DNA of 64,000 nt, from NCBI GenBank assembly GCA_945861665.1, contig CAMAVS010000001.1:82403-146402 (forward strand), written 5' to 3'. Positions 1 through 10,066 of the stretch are shown here, one piece after another. The notes beneath the pieces were generated by a model that was not told where the DNA came from, ran no database searches, and saw only the letters and a list, made by a program, of their open reading frames with translations. The first letter of the stretch is position 1; each line of letters opens with the position of its first letter. Origin of the DNA: Chitinophaga pinensis (lineage in GTDB: Bacteria; Bacteroidota; Bacteroidia; UBA4408). The translations under genes were made by a program, and so were the position numbers.

Positions 1-1960
1 TCCAGTCGAAAATAACACCTGCTAAGTTTATCCCACCTTGGTAAGTCATACCGTAAAACATATTATTATTAACAGCCAGTGAACCAAAAGGGTTGCTTCC
101 AAGCGAATCTACCATATCAATTTTCTTGGAGTAGATATTGCTTGCCGGATCCCACTCAAAAATTACGCCTTTATTATTTGCTCCGCCAAAAGCTGTCATA
201 CCATAAAACTTAGCGTTGTTGAAGGTTAAAGAACCGAATGGAGTTCTCCCCATTGCATCGGTAAGATCCATTTTTTTGGTGTACACATTTGTAATCGGGT
301 CCCACTGAAAAATCACCCCTTTATTGTTTGCTCCACCTGTTTGCATCATACCATAAAATTTACCTCCGCTAAGCGTGAGACTTCCCCATGGTTCGCAACC
401 AATTGTAGTACTTAGGTCAATTTTTTTGGTATATACATTTAATATTGGGTCCCACTCAAAAATAACACCCAAATTATTGGCACCACCTTTAGAAGTCATA
501 CCGTAATACTTGTTTCCGCTTAGTGCAAGAGAGCCATAAGGACTGCAGCCGAGTGCAACGCTCATATCAATTTTCTTTGTGTAAATATTCACAACCGTAT
601 CGTATTCGAAAATAACACCCTTATCATTCGTCCCACCATTGACTGTCATACCGTACATTTTGGTTCCGTTCAAAACCAAAGAACCATAAGGGCCACTGCC
701 AATACTGTAATTCAACTCTACCTTTTTTACGTAGATATTGCTTACAGGATCCCATTCAAAAATAACACCTTTATCAGGTGTACCACCAAAACAAGTTACT
801 CCATAAAACTTACCTGTTTTCAGCACCATAGGACCAAAAGGAGTATTTCCTGAGCTAGCACTTAGGTCTATTTTTTTGACATAAATGTTTGTGATGGGAT
901 TCCATTCAAAAATTACCCCTCTGTTATTTAAGCCGCCCCGCGAGGTTAGCCCATAAAACTTACCTGCATTAATTGCCATTCTACCGTGCCCATTTCCTCC
1001 ATTAGCAGGACTTAGGTCAATTTTTTTTGTATATATATTTGTTATAGGATCCCATTCAAAAATTACTCCCTTATTGTTTACTCCTCCACTATCAGTAGTT
1101 CCGTAAAACTTATTTCCACTATAAGTAAGAGCACCAAAACTACTAGAACCACCATTGCTACTCATATCAATTTTCTTTACATATATCCCGTTCAAAGGGT
1201 TCCATTCAAAAATGGTACCGCAACGGTTAGCGCCACCCTCTTTGGTGGTCCCATAAAACAAACTCCCTTGCAATACTAAGCTCCCATAAGGTCGCTGTCC
1301 GATATTCGGAGAAAAGTCCAATTGGGTAATATAAATGTTGCTAATCGGATCCCACTCAAAAAGTGTCCCACTTGAATAACCTCCACCAATAGATGTCATA
1401 CCATAAAACTTACCTGAATAGAGACTTAAAGCGCCAAATGGAAAGCCTCCATTTACCATATCAAGATCTCTCTTTTTCGTAAATACATTCGTATTTAAAT
1501 CCCACTCGAATATAGTACCTATCCCGTTTGCTCCTCCATAGGAAGTCATACCATAAAATTTACCATTGAACATTGTTAATGAACCCATTGGAGAATAGCC
1601 TCCACCATTAGCACTTGCAAAATCAAATTTTCGGACATATGTATTTAAAACAGGGTCCCATTCGAAAATCACACCTTCGTCAAACATGCCGCCGTTAATG
1701 GTCATTCCATAAAATTTGCCATTACCTCCATCGGTAAGTTCAACATAGCCCGTAAAAATACCGGGAGCTAAATTCCTCATCGATTGCTTTAAATCTTGGT
1801 AAGTTGTGGGTGGATCGTAACGAAAAAGAGTACCTATATAATCAGCTCCACCGCCACTGGTAAGTCCAAATAATTGAGCCTGTGCAAAACTTTGTGTTGG
1901 CTTAAGTAAAAAAAGTGCAGCTGTAATCAAGGCTACAAAAATTAATTTACTGCTTTTCAT
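1..1960 (-). CDS. Secreted GloVer tandem-repeat protein, 3' end outside the window
   Basis: The frame starts at the ATG at 1960 and stays open to the left edge (about 653 codons), so the C-terminus is not seen. Residues 1-27 form a signal peptide (MKSSKLIFVALITAALFLL, then SFAQA). The rest is about twelve repeats of roughly 50 residues, each with a GVIFEWDP-type strand, a (K)KxDLS segment and a KFYGMTxxGGAN segment. This is the pattern of the 'choice-of-anchor tandem repeat GloVer' family of exported Bacteroidota proteins, probably a beta-propeller. A T9SS sorting domain would be expected past the edge. The repeat family is clear; the molecular function is not known. Confidence 0.85.
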   Translation of the reverse strand, partial: MKSSKLIFVALITAALFLLKPTQSFAQAQLFGLTSGGGADYIGTLFRYDPPTTYQDLKQSMRNLAPGIFTGYVELTDGGNGKFYGMTINGGMFDEGVIFEWDPVLNTYVRKFDFASANGGGYSPMGSLTMFNGKFYGMTSYGGANGIGTIFEWDLNTNVFTKKRDLDMVNGGFPFGALSLYSGKFYGMTSIGGGYSSGTLFEWDPISNIYITQLDFSPNIGQRPYGSLVLQGSLFYGTTKEGGANRCGTIFEWNPLNGIYVKKIDMSSNGGSSSFGALTYSGNKFYGTTDSGGVNNKGVIFEWDPITNIYTKKIDLSPANGGNGHGRMAINAGKFYGLTSRGGLNNRGVIFEWNPITNIYVKKIDLSASSGNTPFGPMVLKTGKFYGVTCFGGTPDKGVIFEWDPVSNIYVKKVELNYSIGSGPYGSLVLNGTKMYGMTVNGGTNDKGVIFEYDTVVNIYTKKIDMSVALGCSPYGSLALSGNKYYGMTSKGGANNLGVIFEWDPILNVYTKKIDLSTTIGCEPWGSLTLSGGKFYGMMQTGGANNKGVIFQWDPITNVYTKKMDLTDAMGRTPFGSLTFNNAKFYGMTAFGGANNKGVIFEWDPASNIYSKKIDMVDSLGSNPFGSLAVNNNMFYGMTYQGGINLAGVIFDW

Positions 1961-2008
1961 AAATCGTAAAAAATATAAAAAAAGAATATGATTGAAAATT
2001 TTATCAAC

Positions 2009-2016
2009 CAAAAGTA
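2009..2016 (-). promoter_or_regulatory. Probable -7 promoter element of the GloVer gene
   Basis: On the minus strand the sequence reads TACTTTTG, matching the Bacteroidota -7 consensus TAnnTTTG. It lies about 50 bases upstream of the ATG at 1960. The -33 position falls on a run of nine C (minus strand) at 2036-2044 instead of a TTTG box. Confidence 0.45.
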
Positions 2017-2035
2017 ATTAAAAGAAACGAGATTT

Positions 2036-2044
2036 GGGGGGGGG
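2036..2044. repeat. G9 homopolymer tract
   Basis: Nine consecutive G on the + strand in an otherwise A/T-rich intergenic region, about 20 bases upstream of the -7 element of the GloVer gene and next to the 3' end of nhaD. Such tracts are prone to slippage. An assembly or sequencing length error is equally possible. Confidence 0.6.
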
Positions 2045-2054
2045 AAATATTTAA

Positions 2055-3320
2055 TCAATTCAACAACAAATACACAATACTTCCTGCAAAGTAGCCCAGC
2101 AATGCCAACCAACTTATCTTTTTTAAATACCAACCAAAAGCAATTTTCTCTAAACCCATTACAGCCACACCTGCAGCCGAACCAATTATTAACACACTAC
2201 CACCGGTACCTGAACAAAAAGCCAAGAACTCCCAAATAAACGAATCGGGTGGATAGGCAGACAAATCATACATCCCAATTGTAGCAGCTACAAGCGGTAC
2301 ATTGTCAATAACTGCCGAAAACAATCCTATGATTAATACAATAATGCTTTCGTTGCCAATTTTTTCATTCATAAAAGTTGACAAATTGTGCAAATGACCT
2401 ACAGACTGCAAAGCAGCAACGGCCAATAAAATCCCTAAAAAGAAAAGGATACTAGGAACATCTATTTTTTGGAGTGCACGCGCTACAGACAAGGTATCTT
2501 TTTCTACCCTATTTTTATTTTTGTGTATTAGCTCGGTCACCAACCAAAGGATGGCAAGTCCAAACATAACCCCCATAAATGGTGGTAAGTGTGTTATCGT
2601 TTTAAAAACCGGCACAAATACTAATGCTGCCAATGCCAAATAGAATACTACATTTCTTTCAAACAAAGAATTCATAGAATTACTTGCTTTTTCTATTACA
2701 GGTCGCACAAAAGAACCTTTCATATTAAAGGACAATAATAATAAAGGCACCAATAAACAAACCAAAGAAGGGAGTATTAATTTCAGAATGATATTCACGG
2801 CAGTTATTTGCCCACCTATCCATAACATAGTAGTGGTAACATCTCCGATAGGACTCCAAGCACCTCCTGCATTGGCTGCTATAATTACCATTCCAGAAAA
2901 TAACCACCTGTCCTCTTTATCATCTAAGAACTTGCGTAACAATGAAACCATCACAATGGCTGTAGTCAAATTATCGAGCACTGCCGATAATAAAAATGCA
3001 AGGACAGAAATTATCCATAGCAAGGTGTGTTTATTATTCGTGTTTATTCTGCTGGTTATCACATCAAAACCATCGTGTGCATCAACCAGTTCAACAATTG
3101 TCATTGCACCCATCAAAAAAAACAAGATACCCGATATTTCACTCAGGTGCTCCAACAAGGAATGTGATACAACCGTTACATCGGTACTACCTACCATATA
3201 AACCGACCAGCACAATACCCCGGTTAACAATGCCAAGGAAGCCTTGTTCACTTTTATGGAATGCTCAAGTGTTATAAACAGGTATCCTAAAATAAATAAT
3301 ACTAAAACAATCATTTCCAT
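2055..3320 (-). CDS. nhaD: NhaD-type Na+/H+ antiporter
   Basis: 421 residues with about a dozen hydrophobic segments, of normal NhaD length. It is an inner-membrane antiporter exporting Na+ (and Li+) in exchange for protons, of the ion transporter superfamily. Family-typical stretches are visible: the acidic EISGILFFLMGAMTIVELVDAH region, LDNLTTAIVMVSL and AANAGGAWSPIGDVTTTMLW in the first half, and the repeated motif VIDNVPLVAA plus SGTGGSVLIIGSAAG in the second half. It is transcribed alone and divergently from the permease at 3432. The annotation rests on overall family resemblance and motifs. Confidence 0.88.
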   Translation of the reverse strand: MEMIVLVLFILGYLFITLEHSIKVNKASLALLTGVLCWSVYMVGSTDVTVVSHSLLEHLSEISGILFFLMGAMTIVELVDAHDGFDVITSRINTNNKHTLLWIISVLAFLLSAVLDNLTTAIVMVSLLRKFLDDKEDRWLFSGMVIIAANAGGAWSPIGDVTTTMLWIGGQITAVNIILKLILPSLVCLLVPLLLLSFNMKGSFVRPVIEKASNSMNSLFERNVVFYLALAALVFVPVFKTITHLPPFMGVMFGLAILWLVTELIHKNKNRVEKDTLSVARALQKIDVPSILFFLGILLAVAALQSVGHLHNLSTFMNEKIGNESIIVLIIGLFSAVIDNVPLVAATIGMYDLSAYPPDSFIWEFLAFCSGTGGSVLIIGSAAGVAVMGLEKIAFGWYLKKISWLALLGYFAGSIVYLLLN

Positions 3321-3383
3321 AGGGCGAATTTACCTTTATTTTTCAAAACGAATAGCACAATTTTTTTATACGCAAAACTTAGT

Positions 3384-3391
3384 TATATTTG
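3384..3391 (+). promoter_or_regulatory. -7 promoter element of the amino-acid permease gene
   Basis: TATATTTG is an exact TAnnTTTG match, 40 bases upstream of the ATG at 3432. No good TTTG -33 box is visible; an A/T-rich run occupies that position. Confidence 0.5.
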
Positions 3392-3431
3392 AGTTGTAAA
3401 GTTATAATTGTAATTAATAAATAATTTAAGT

Positions 3432-4907
3432 ATGTCTGTTTGGAGAATAAAACCAGTTTCGGCTTTTGAAGCTGATATGAAAAAAAGTGATTTGAAACGT
3501 GTATTAACTAAATGGGGATTAACCTCTTTAGGAATAGGTGCTATTATTGGAGGAGGTATTTTTACCTTAACTGGTATTGCAGCGCATGATTACGCAGGAC
3601 CAGCTTTAGCCTTATCATTTGTAATTGCAGGTATTGGTTGTTTATTCGCCTCTTTATGTTATGCTGAGTTTGCTTCGGTATTACCTGTTGAGGGCTCTGC
3701 TTATGCATATGCTTATGGAACTGTAGGTGAATTATTTGCATGGTTTATTGGTTGGAATTTAATTTTAGAATATATGATGGGAGCTACAACTGTGGCTGTT
3801 GCATGGAGTGGTTATTTTTGTAAACTGTTGCATTTATTCCATTTAGATATTCCTATTTGGTTAAGTAATGATTTAGCTACTGCTACTGAAAAAAGTTTGG
3901 CTGCAGGAATCACTGCTCCAAGTTTTGCTTTTAATTTACCTGCCTTATTAATTACTTGGGTTGTAACCGCAATTTTAATAAAAGGTATTCAGGAAGCTGC
4001 TAAAACAAATAACGTCATAGTAATTATTAAAATAGCTGTTGTTTTATTTGTAATTATTGTTGGTGCTTTTTATATTAATACAGAAAACTGGACCCCTTTT
4101 ATTCCTTCTGAAATCAATACAATAGGAGAAGACGGTGTAGCAGGTGTTAAATTTGGTTTCGGAGGAGTTTTAACAGCAGCAACTATTGTGTTCTTTGCTT
4201 ACATTGGTTTTGATGCGGTTTCTACGCAAGCAGGGGAAGCTATTAATCCTAAAAAGGATGTTCCTTTTGCTATTATTGCTTCTCTAGTTATTTGTACTGT
4301 TTTATACATTTTAGTTTCATTAGTTTTAACTGGAATGGTAAAATATGATCAATTAGATAAAGCTGCACCAGTAGCTTCTGCTTTCTCAGCAATTGGTTTA
4401 AATTGGGCTGTATTTATTATAACGTTGGCTGCTACAGCGGGTTTAACATCAGTAATGTTAGTAATGATGTTAGGTCAAACTCGTATCTTTTTAGGTATGG
4501 CTAAAGATGGTTTATTACCAAGAGGTTTATTTGGAACGTTACACGAAAAATTTAAAACTCCATATAAAAGTACTATCCTAGTTGGTTTAATCGTCTCAAT
4601 TGTTGCCGCATTAACTCCGATAAATAAAGTAAGTGAAATGTGCAGTATGGGAACGTTATTAGCTTTTGCAATGGTATGTGTTGCCGTTATGATTTTACGT
4701 TATAAAAAACCAGAGTTAGAAAGACCTTATCGTACACCTGCAGTTTATTTAGTGGGTTGTTTAGGGGTTGCATTTAATATATTTTTAATGTGCTTTGTTA
4801 GAAAAGAAACTTGGGTTGCATTTTTAATTTGGGGTGCAATTGGTATTGCTGTTTACTTTATTTACAGTAAACGAAATAGTAATTTAGAAAAACAAGGAAT
4901 AGAATAA
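3432..4907 (+). CDS. APC-family amino-acid permease
   Basis: 491 residues with about 12-14 membrane segments. The N-terminal GIGAIIGGGIFTLTG is the unwound substrate-binding helix of the APC superfamily, and FAYIGFDAVSTQAGEAINPKKD is the TM6 motif of the cationic amino-acid transporter (CAT)-like group. It probably imports amino acids by proton symport; the substrate cannot be read from sequence. Codon use is strongly biased to a few A/T-ending codons (TTA for Leu almost throughout), more than in its neighbours, which suggests high expression. It is monocistronic, with its own promoter at 3384. Confidence 0.9.
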   Translation: MSVWRIKPVSAFEADMKKSDLKRVLTKWGLTSLGIGAIIGGGIFTLTGIAAHDYAGPALALSFVIAGIGCLFASLCYAEFASVLPVEGSAYAYAYGTVGELFAWFIGWNLILEYMMGATTVAVAWSGYFCKLLHLFHLDIPIWLSNDLATATEKSLAAGITAPSFAFNLPALLITWVVTAILIKGIQEAAKTNNVIVIIKIAVVLFVIIVGAFYINTENWTPFIPSEINTIGEDGVAGVKFGFGGVLTAATIVFFAYIGFDAVSTQAGEAINPKKDVPFAIIASLVICTVLYILVSLVLTGMVKYDQLDKAAPVASAFSAIGLNWAVFIITLAATAGLTSVMLVMMLGQTRIFLGMAKDGLLPRGLFGTLHEKFKTPYKSTILVGLIVSIVAALTPINKVSEMCSMGTLLAFAMVCVAVMILRYKKPELERPYRTPAVYLVGCLGVAFNIFLMCFVRKETWVAFLIWGAIGIAVYFIYSKRNSNLEKQGIE

Positions 4908-4953
4908 GTTTACTTTCTTTTTAAAACCACAAACAAAAGTAGTTCCCCCCTTT

Positions 4954-5886
4954 ATGAAGCTAGCACCAACGCAATCACTAAAGAATATAGCAGAGCTTAT
5001 AAACGCAAAATTTGTAGGGAAGCCCGATTTTGTAATATCGGGAATAAATGAAATTCACATGGTTGAGGCCGGTGATTTAACCTTTGTTGACCATCCGAAA
5101 TATTACGATAAGGCACTTAACTCAAAAGCAACTACCATACTCATCAACAAGGAAGTTGACTGCCCTGAAGGCAAAGCCCTCTTGTTTTCCGATGATCCTT
5201 TTAGGGATTATGTGTATTTGTGTAAAAAATTCAGGGTCTTCACTCCCTCTACTGCCAGTATTAGCCCAACAGCTACTATAGGTGAAGGAACAGTGATACA
5301 ACCCGGAGCCTTTGTAGGTAACAATGCCAAAATTGGCAAAAACTGCCTTATACACAGCAATGTTAGTATTTACGACCATACGGTTATTGGCGACAATGTA
5401 GTTATACACGCAGGAGCCGTTTTGGGTGCCGATGCTTTTTACTTTAAAAAACGACCCGAAGGATACGATAAGATGTTCTCTTGTGGCAGAGTGGTGATTG
5501 AAGATAATGTAGAAATTGGTGCATTGTGTACCATTGACAAGGGTGTTTCGGGAGATACACGCATTGGTTGGGGAACAAAATTAGACAACCAGGTGCATAT
5601 TGGCCACGATACGGTGGTGGGCAAAAACTGCTTACTGGCAGCACAAGTTGGTGTTGCCGGAGTTGTGGTAATTGAGGACGATGTAATACTCTGGGGACAA
5701 GTTGGAGTACAAAAGGACCTTGTAATTGGAAAAGGAGCGGTTGTATTTGGACAATCGGGAGTAACAAAATCCATAAAAGGTGGAATTACTTATTTTGGAA
5801 CACCTGCTGCCGAGGTACGAGAAAAGTTAAAAGAAATGGCGATGGTGAAAAAGATACCGGAGATAATTGAAGCTTTGAAAAAGTGA
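4954..5886 (+). CDS. lpxD: LpxD-type UDP-3-O-acylglucosamine N-acyltransferase
   Basis: 310 residues. An N-terminal LpxD recognition domain (about 1-95; LTFVDHPKYYDKAL) is followed by a left-handed beta-helix of hexapeptide repeats (about 100-260). NQVHIGHDTVVGKNCLLAAQVGVAG carries the His expected to be catalytic. The role is addition of the second 3-hydroxyacyl chain to UDP-GlcN in lipid A synthesis, in the cytoplasm. It is shorter than classic LpxD (about 340), as in the second, stand-alone LpxD-like protein of many Bacteroidota; it lies apart from any lpxA/lpxC genes, so it may be a paralogue with a different acyl substrate. Confidence 0.82.
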   Translation: MKLAPTQSLKNIAELINAKFVGKPDFVISGINEIHMVEAGDLTFVDHPKYYDKALNSKATTILINKEVDCPEGKALLFSDDPFRDYVYLCKKFRVFTPSTASISPTATIGEGTVIQPGAFVGNNAKIGKNCLIHSNVSIYDHTVIGDNVVIHAGAVLGADAFYFKKRPEGYDKMFSCGRVVIEDNVEIGALCTIDKGVSGDTRIGWGTKLDNQVHIGHDTVVGKNCLLAAQVGVAGVVVIEDDVILWGQVGVQKDLVIGKGAVVFGQSGVTKSIKGGITYFGTPAAEVREKLKEMAMVKKIPEIIEALKK

Positions 5887-5944
5887 AAATGTAATAAAAC
5901 TAATAATTTATATGGATAATATTAATATATTGATATACAATACT

Positions 5945-6827
5945 TTAATTTTTAATTAACTTTACCATAAACACATTTTCTGCATCTCTTACTTCAAGAA
6001 TATAAATTCCATTTGCCTGGTTTTGTAAGCTTATTATTTGCTTTCCCAATTCCAATGTTTGATACAAAATTACTTCCCCGAGGATATTCATAATAGAAAT
6101 CTCTGCCTTACTTTGGAGTACAATGGTAAATAAGCCAACAGAAGGATTGGGATAAACACGTATACTCCCTTCGCTTTTGTTTTCACTTATCCCAACTCCC
6201 GATTGGCTCATTTTGTGAATAAAAATATCACTAAAACCAGCCGCATAAAGATAGTACGCCCCAGCATCAGGATTAAAATCAGTAGTACCCCAAAAATATC
6301 CTGTTGTATATACATTACCAAAGCCATCCACGGTTAAGGAAGTAGACCAATCATCACCACCACCATCTAAACCTCCACCAATTTGCTTTGCCCAAACAAA
6401 ATTGCCCAAAGAATCAAGTTTAGATATATAAGAATCATATTCCGGTGCTCCAGCATTTGTAAAGTTATAGTTTCCTACTCCAGGGTCAAAATCTACTGTT
6501 TGTGAATTAAACCTACCTGTTGTATATACATTTTCTATTGTATCCAAAGCAATAAAGATACCAATATCATCCGTACCACCCATTACCCCAACCATTGCTT
6601 TCGCCCAAACAAAATTTCCGGCAACATTTAGTTTCAGTATAAAAATATCTACAATTCCAAAAAGGTTGTATGTTCCCATTCCGGGATCAAAATACTGAAT
6701 AAGCCTCATCGTAACCTGAATTTCCAATTTGCTTAACCCAGTCAAAGTTGACCTGTTGTGCAAAAAGGTTTGATATGCCCATTGCAAGCGTCAAAAAACC
6801 CAAAACCAATATGTATTTAGTTTTCAA
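5945..6827 (-). pseudogene. Frameshifted secreted SBBP-repeat protein with T9SS sorting domain
   Basis: Two frames together make one gene. From a TTG at 6827 a frame encodes a good signal peptide (MKTKYILVLGFLTLAMGISN, then LFAQ) and the start of an SBBP-type repeat (VNFDWVKQIGNSGYDEAYSV), then stops at 6687. The body continues in another frame (open from 6787, meaningful from about 6690) with YFDPGMGTYNL, DIFILKLNVAGNFVWAK and DSLGNFVWAKQIGGG repeats, and ends in a type A T9SS sorting domain (VYPNPSVG ... GIYILEVRDAENVFMVKLIKN). The join lacks most of one repeat and is out of frame, so an internal deletion or an assembly error has broken it. Without the signal peptide the longer frame could not be exported. 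Confidence 0.75.
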
Positions 6828-6882
6828 ATTTTATTAAACTATTAGTTTATATAAAACACATAAATATATGACATACAATATA

Positions 6883-9687
6883 TTAATTAATAATCAACTG
6901 TTTCGATTTCTTTCTTCCTTCAGCAATAAATGTTACATAATAAACTCCTGACGCAAGATTCTCTTTTGAGAAAGTAAAGCTGTGTTTTCCTTCATTGAGG
7001 GTTTCGTTTTCAAGTACTTTAATCATCCTTCCCAATTCATCGCTTACAATTAATTGTATCTGCTGCTTGTCGCTTAAAGATATTTGAATGTTTGTATTCT
7101 CCACAAAAGGGTTAGGGTACACCATAATATTCAAATCGTTGCTTAACAGGGATTGTTTCGGAACACCCACCTGATCAACATTGGTAATATTGCTTGAAAA
7201 TATACCTTGTGCGTGTGTAGCCACCACCAATAAACCATCCGATTCTCTCCAATCCAGCATTGTACATACCTGATTACCAATTTCGTTGGCTGCTTGCTGC
7301 ACCCAAACAGTATTGGTTCCGTTTAAAAAGGTGGTAGCGTATAATCCGGTACTTGTCGCCACAAAATAAGCCGTTGCATTTCCAATATGCGCAAAAGTAG
7401 CCCACCTCACTGATGGTCCTGTTCCGTTTGCCGGCTCTAAATTACCACCAATAGGAGTCCAATTTGTACCTCCGTTGGCTGTATACCAAATGCTCTGCAC
7501 GCCATAATTAGAATAAGTAACCATTACCTTGTTCGCATCGTGCGGGTCAACCGCTATACAGCTTACTGTTCCATTGGGCATCGTATTGCTTGAAACAACC
7601 ACCGGTGTTCCATTCGGATTAGCATTGGCGTTCAATACCTTATATACCTTTTTTGCATTGGTTCCATAGTATAAAATATTGGCAGGAGTTTTTGAGATGC
7701 CCAAGGCTGTAATTCTATTGGTAGAAACGGTTAAAGAATCGGTATAAGGATACCAATTGGTACTGATGGAGTCGAAGTTGCCTGCATAGGGTATGGTACT
7801 CAAATCGTTGTTGCGCCATATTCTTTTACCGCCAGCCATATACATCATGTTGTTATTGTTGGGATCGAGTAAAAAAGGATTGATAAACTGGTAACTTTTT
7901 GCTCCAATAGGATCGATGCGGGTAAACTGAGTTACTCCCCCATTTGCATCCAAGGTGGCTTTCATCATTTTACCATTTTGTATAGAGAAGTAATAGGCCG
8001 ACTGCCCATCTGCTATGGCACAATACGAACCATCACCTCCACGAGGAGTTACCCAAGGGTCGGTAGGGTTTGCTGAATTGGTATACCAACTTCCATTGTC
8101 CTGAGCACCACCAATTACAATATTGTTGTTGGGTGTGGCGTGATCAACCGCAACGGTATAGAACATTGATGTTAAATAACCATTGTTTTTTGAGGCCCAC
8201 ACAACTGTTGCTGCCATATTATCGGATGTTTTAAACACTCCACCATCGTTACTAGAATACATCACATCGGGATTGGAAGGACTAAAACAAATACCGTGCT
8301 GGTCGGGATGGTGATTCGCATACATATTCACAATGGGCAATGCTGCGTGCTCTTCATATCCGCCAATAAAAGTGGTATTGTTTAAGGAAGTAAAAGCATC
8401 GGTAGAACGATATACGTTTGTTCCCCCAATAAACACAACCGTTGTATCGTTTGGTTTCACTTTCACAACCAAATCATATGATCCTTGACAGTTAAACTTG
8501 TCGAACCAACCTCCACTGGTTGGAAGATTTACCGAACGATCTTCCCATAATCCGCCTGAAGCGCTGTCGCCATCTCCTGAAAGGTATTTGTACTTCCACA
8601 AGCTGTTTCCTTCTATATCGCCTTGATAATTGGTATCTAACTGACCAAAACCCGGGGTATTGCCTAAAATATAAATCTGCGTTTCATCGCTTGGTGCATA
8701 GGTAATTACCAATCGATTATAAGAGGCAGGAAAGTTAGGAGGAGTAATGTTGGTAAAATTTACTCCATCATCCGAACGATATATGCCTTTGTACTGACTA
8801 TCGCTGCTTAGCGTTGCATAAACTAGTCCACTTGGTGTTACCTCTACATCTGTAAAATAGGAATAGGTATTTAAATTACCCCCTATAACAGCAGTCCAAG
8901 TTGTACCTCCATTAATACTGCGAAAAATGCCACCAATAGTTGCAGCATACACAACATCGTTTACAGCATCGCTGCTGTCGGTTTTAACAGCCCACACTAT
9001 ATCAAACAAGTTTTCGAACTGCTGAGGTGTGTTGGTTGCCGTTGAAGGAAGCGAGTTCCAAGTCAGTCCGCCATCAGTTGATTTATAAATACCGTTTCCT
9101 AAATAATAAGCTCCTGCTCCACTTGCCGAAGCTCCGTAAGCTTCACCTGTTCCATAATACCACACATTCGTTTTATTACTTCGTAAATCTTGTGCAATGC
9201 AGGTTGGTCCGTGATACATTCCCAAAGGAGTTGTATTCGCCCAAGTTGTACCCGCATCAATACTGCGCCATACCCCACCACTGGTTGAACCTGCCAGTAA
9301 AATATTCTCGTTTGTTGCATCCAAGGCAAAAGCACGTGTTCGTCCACCTAAGTTCCATGGACCTCTATTTACCCAGGTTAAAGCGTTTGCTTTTTGAAAA
9401 CCAAGACCTTCTGTAGAAGGCAATGTTGCAGCATAGGCAAGTTCCTTCTCACGAACATTATCCGGAATTGTTCCCGTTGCCGGGTCTGCCAATCGTTCAA
9501 ACTCCCATTGTATTCTTCCTTTTGCTTCGTCCGGTGATCCATTTGCAAAACCTTCCCCTTGTTCGGTTTTACCTGAAATGGAATTGGTTTGAGTATTTAT
9601 TGAGATATAGCTTATTACTGCCAATGCAGCAATGGATGATAAGATTGCAGGGGAATGTATTTTCATAGAATGATTATTGGTATTCAA
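6883..9687 (-). CDS. Exported BNR/sialidase-like propeller protein with T9SS sorting domain
   Basis: 934 residues. An N-terminal hydrophobic signal (MKIHSPAILSSIAALAVISY, beginning at residue 8) is followed by many BNR/Asp-box-like repeats of the VPS10/sialidase propeller type (GGVWRSIDAGTTWANTT, IYKSTDGGLTWNSL, IFRSINGGTTWTAV, IYRSDDGVNFT, WYTANGGTNWTPIGG). The C-terminus (about 860-934) is a type A T9SS sorting domain starting VYPNPFVENTNI. It is predicted to be exported through the Sec and T9SS systems and attached to the cell surface. The ATG at 9666 is an equally good start and gives a tidier signal peptide. No enzymatic residues can be assigned. Confidence 0.85.
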   Translation of the reverse strand: MNTNNHSMKIHSPAILSSIAALAVISYISINTQTNSISGKTEQGEGFANGSPDEAKGRIQWEFERLADPATGTIPDNVREKELAYAATLPSTEGLGFQKANALTWVNRGPWNLGGRTRAFALDATNENILLAGSTSGGVWRSIDAGTTWANTTPLGMYHGPTCIAQDLRSNKTNVWYYGTGEAYGASASGAGAYYLGNGIYKSTDGGLTWNSLPSTATNTPQQFENLFDIVWAVKTDSSDAVNDVVYAATIGGIFRSINGGTTWTAVIGGNLNTYSYFTDVEVTPSGLVYATLSSDSQYKGIYRSDDGVNFTNITPPNFPASYNRLVITYAPSDETQIYILGNTPGFGQLDTNYQGDIEGNSLWKYKYLSGDGDSASGGLWEDRSVNLPTSGGWFDKFNCQGSYDLVVKVKPNDTTVVFIGGTNVYRSTDAFTSLNNTTFIGGYEEHAALPIVNMYANHHPDQHGICFSPSNPDVMYSSNDGGVFKTSDNMAATVVWASKNNGYLTSMFYTVAVDHATPNNNIVIGGAQDNGSWYTNSANPTDPWVTPRGGDGSYCAIADGQSAYYFSIQNGKMMKATLDANGGVTQFTRIDPIGAKSYQFINPFLLDPNNNNMMYMAGGKRIWRNNDLSTIPYAGNFDSISTNWYPYTDSLTVSTNRITALGISKTPANILYYGTNAKKVYKVLNANANPNGTPVVVSSNTMPNGTVSCIAVDPHDANKVMVTYSNYGVQSIWYTANGGTNWTPIGGNLEPANGTGPSVRWATFAHIGNATAYFVATSTGLYATTFLNGTNTVWVQQAANEIGNQVCTMLDWRESDGLLVVATHAQGIFSSNITNVDQVGVPKQSLLSNDLNIMVYPNPFVENTNIQISLSDKQQIQLIVSDELGRMIKVLENETLNEGKHSFTFSKENLASGVYYVTFIAEGRKKSKQLIIN

Positions 9688-9705
9688 ATATAGGAAATTA
9701 AAGTA

Positions 9706-10062
9706 TTATCCCTTCGTATAAATCCAAGCCCACCAAATTAGGGCTATTTGAAGAGGTAGACGCACAATGGCAACCCACAAGTTAGGGTCGTTTGCTTTTG
9801 AAAAGTTCACTGCCATTTGTATGTTGGCAGGAAAAATAGCAAGCAATAAAGCAATCAGTAACCAAGCACCCAGTGGACGGGTACTTTCTGGAATCAACAT
9901 CAAGGCAAAAAGTGTTTCACACACACCACTTACTTGCACCAATAACAATGGGTTTGGTAAATAAGGCGGCATTATTTTTAAATATACATTGGGCTTTATA
10001 AAATGATACACGCCTGCTATGGCATAAAAGATTATCATTAAGTAAAGGAAAAACACCTTCAT
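9706..10062 (-). CDS. DoxX-family membrane protein
   Basis: 118 residues with four hydrophobic helices. MIIFYAIAGVYHFIKPNVYLKIMPPYLP and SGVCETLFALMLI fit the small DoxX/MauE-like family. The precise function is unknown; some relatives are linked to quinone or thiol redox processes. It lies between the T9SS protein and pruA, and short repeats upstream (10067-10104) separate it from pruA. Confidence 0.75.
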   Translation of the reverse strand: MKVFFLYLMIIFYAIAGVYHFIKPNVYLKIMPPYLPNPLLLVQVSGVCETLFALMLIPESTRPLGAWLLIALLLAIFPANIQMAVNFSKANDPNLWVAIVRLPLQIALIWWAWIYTKG

Positions 10063-10066
10063 AAAA

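Noticed and set aside
1..1700. Regular spacing of similar 150-base blocks as a CRISPR or DNA satellite
   Set aside because: The blocks are an open coding frame with GloVer protein repeats and a signal peptide; the repeats are degenerate in sequence.
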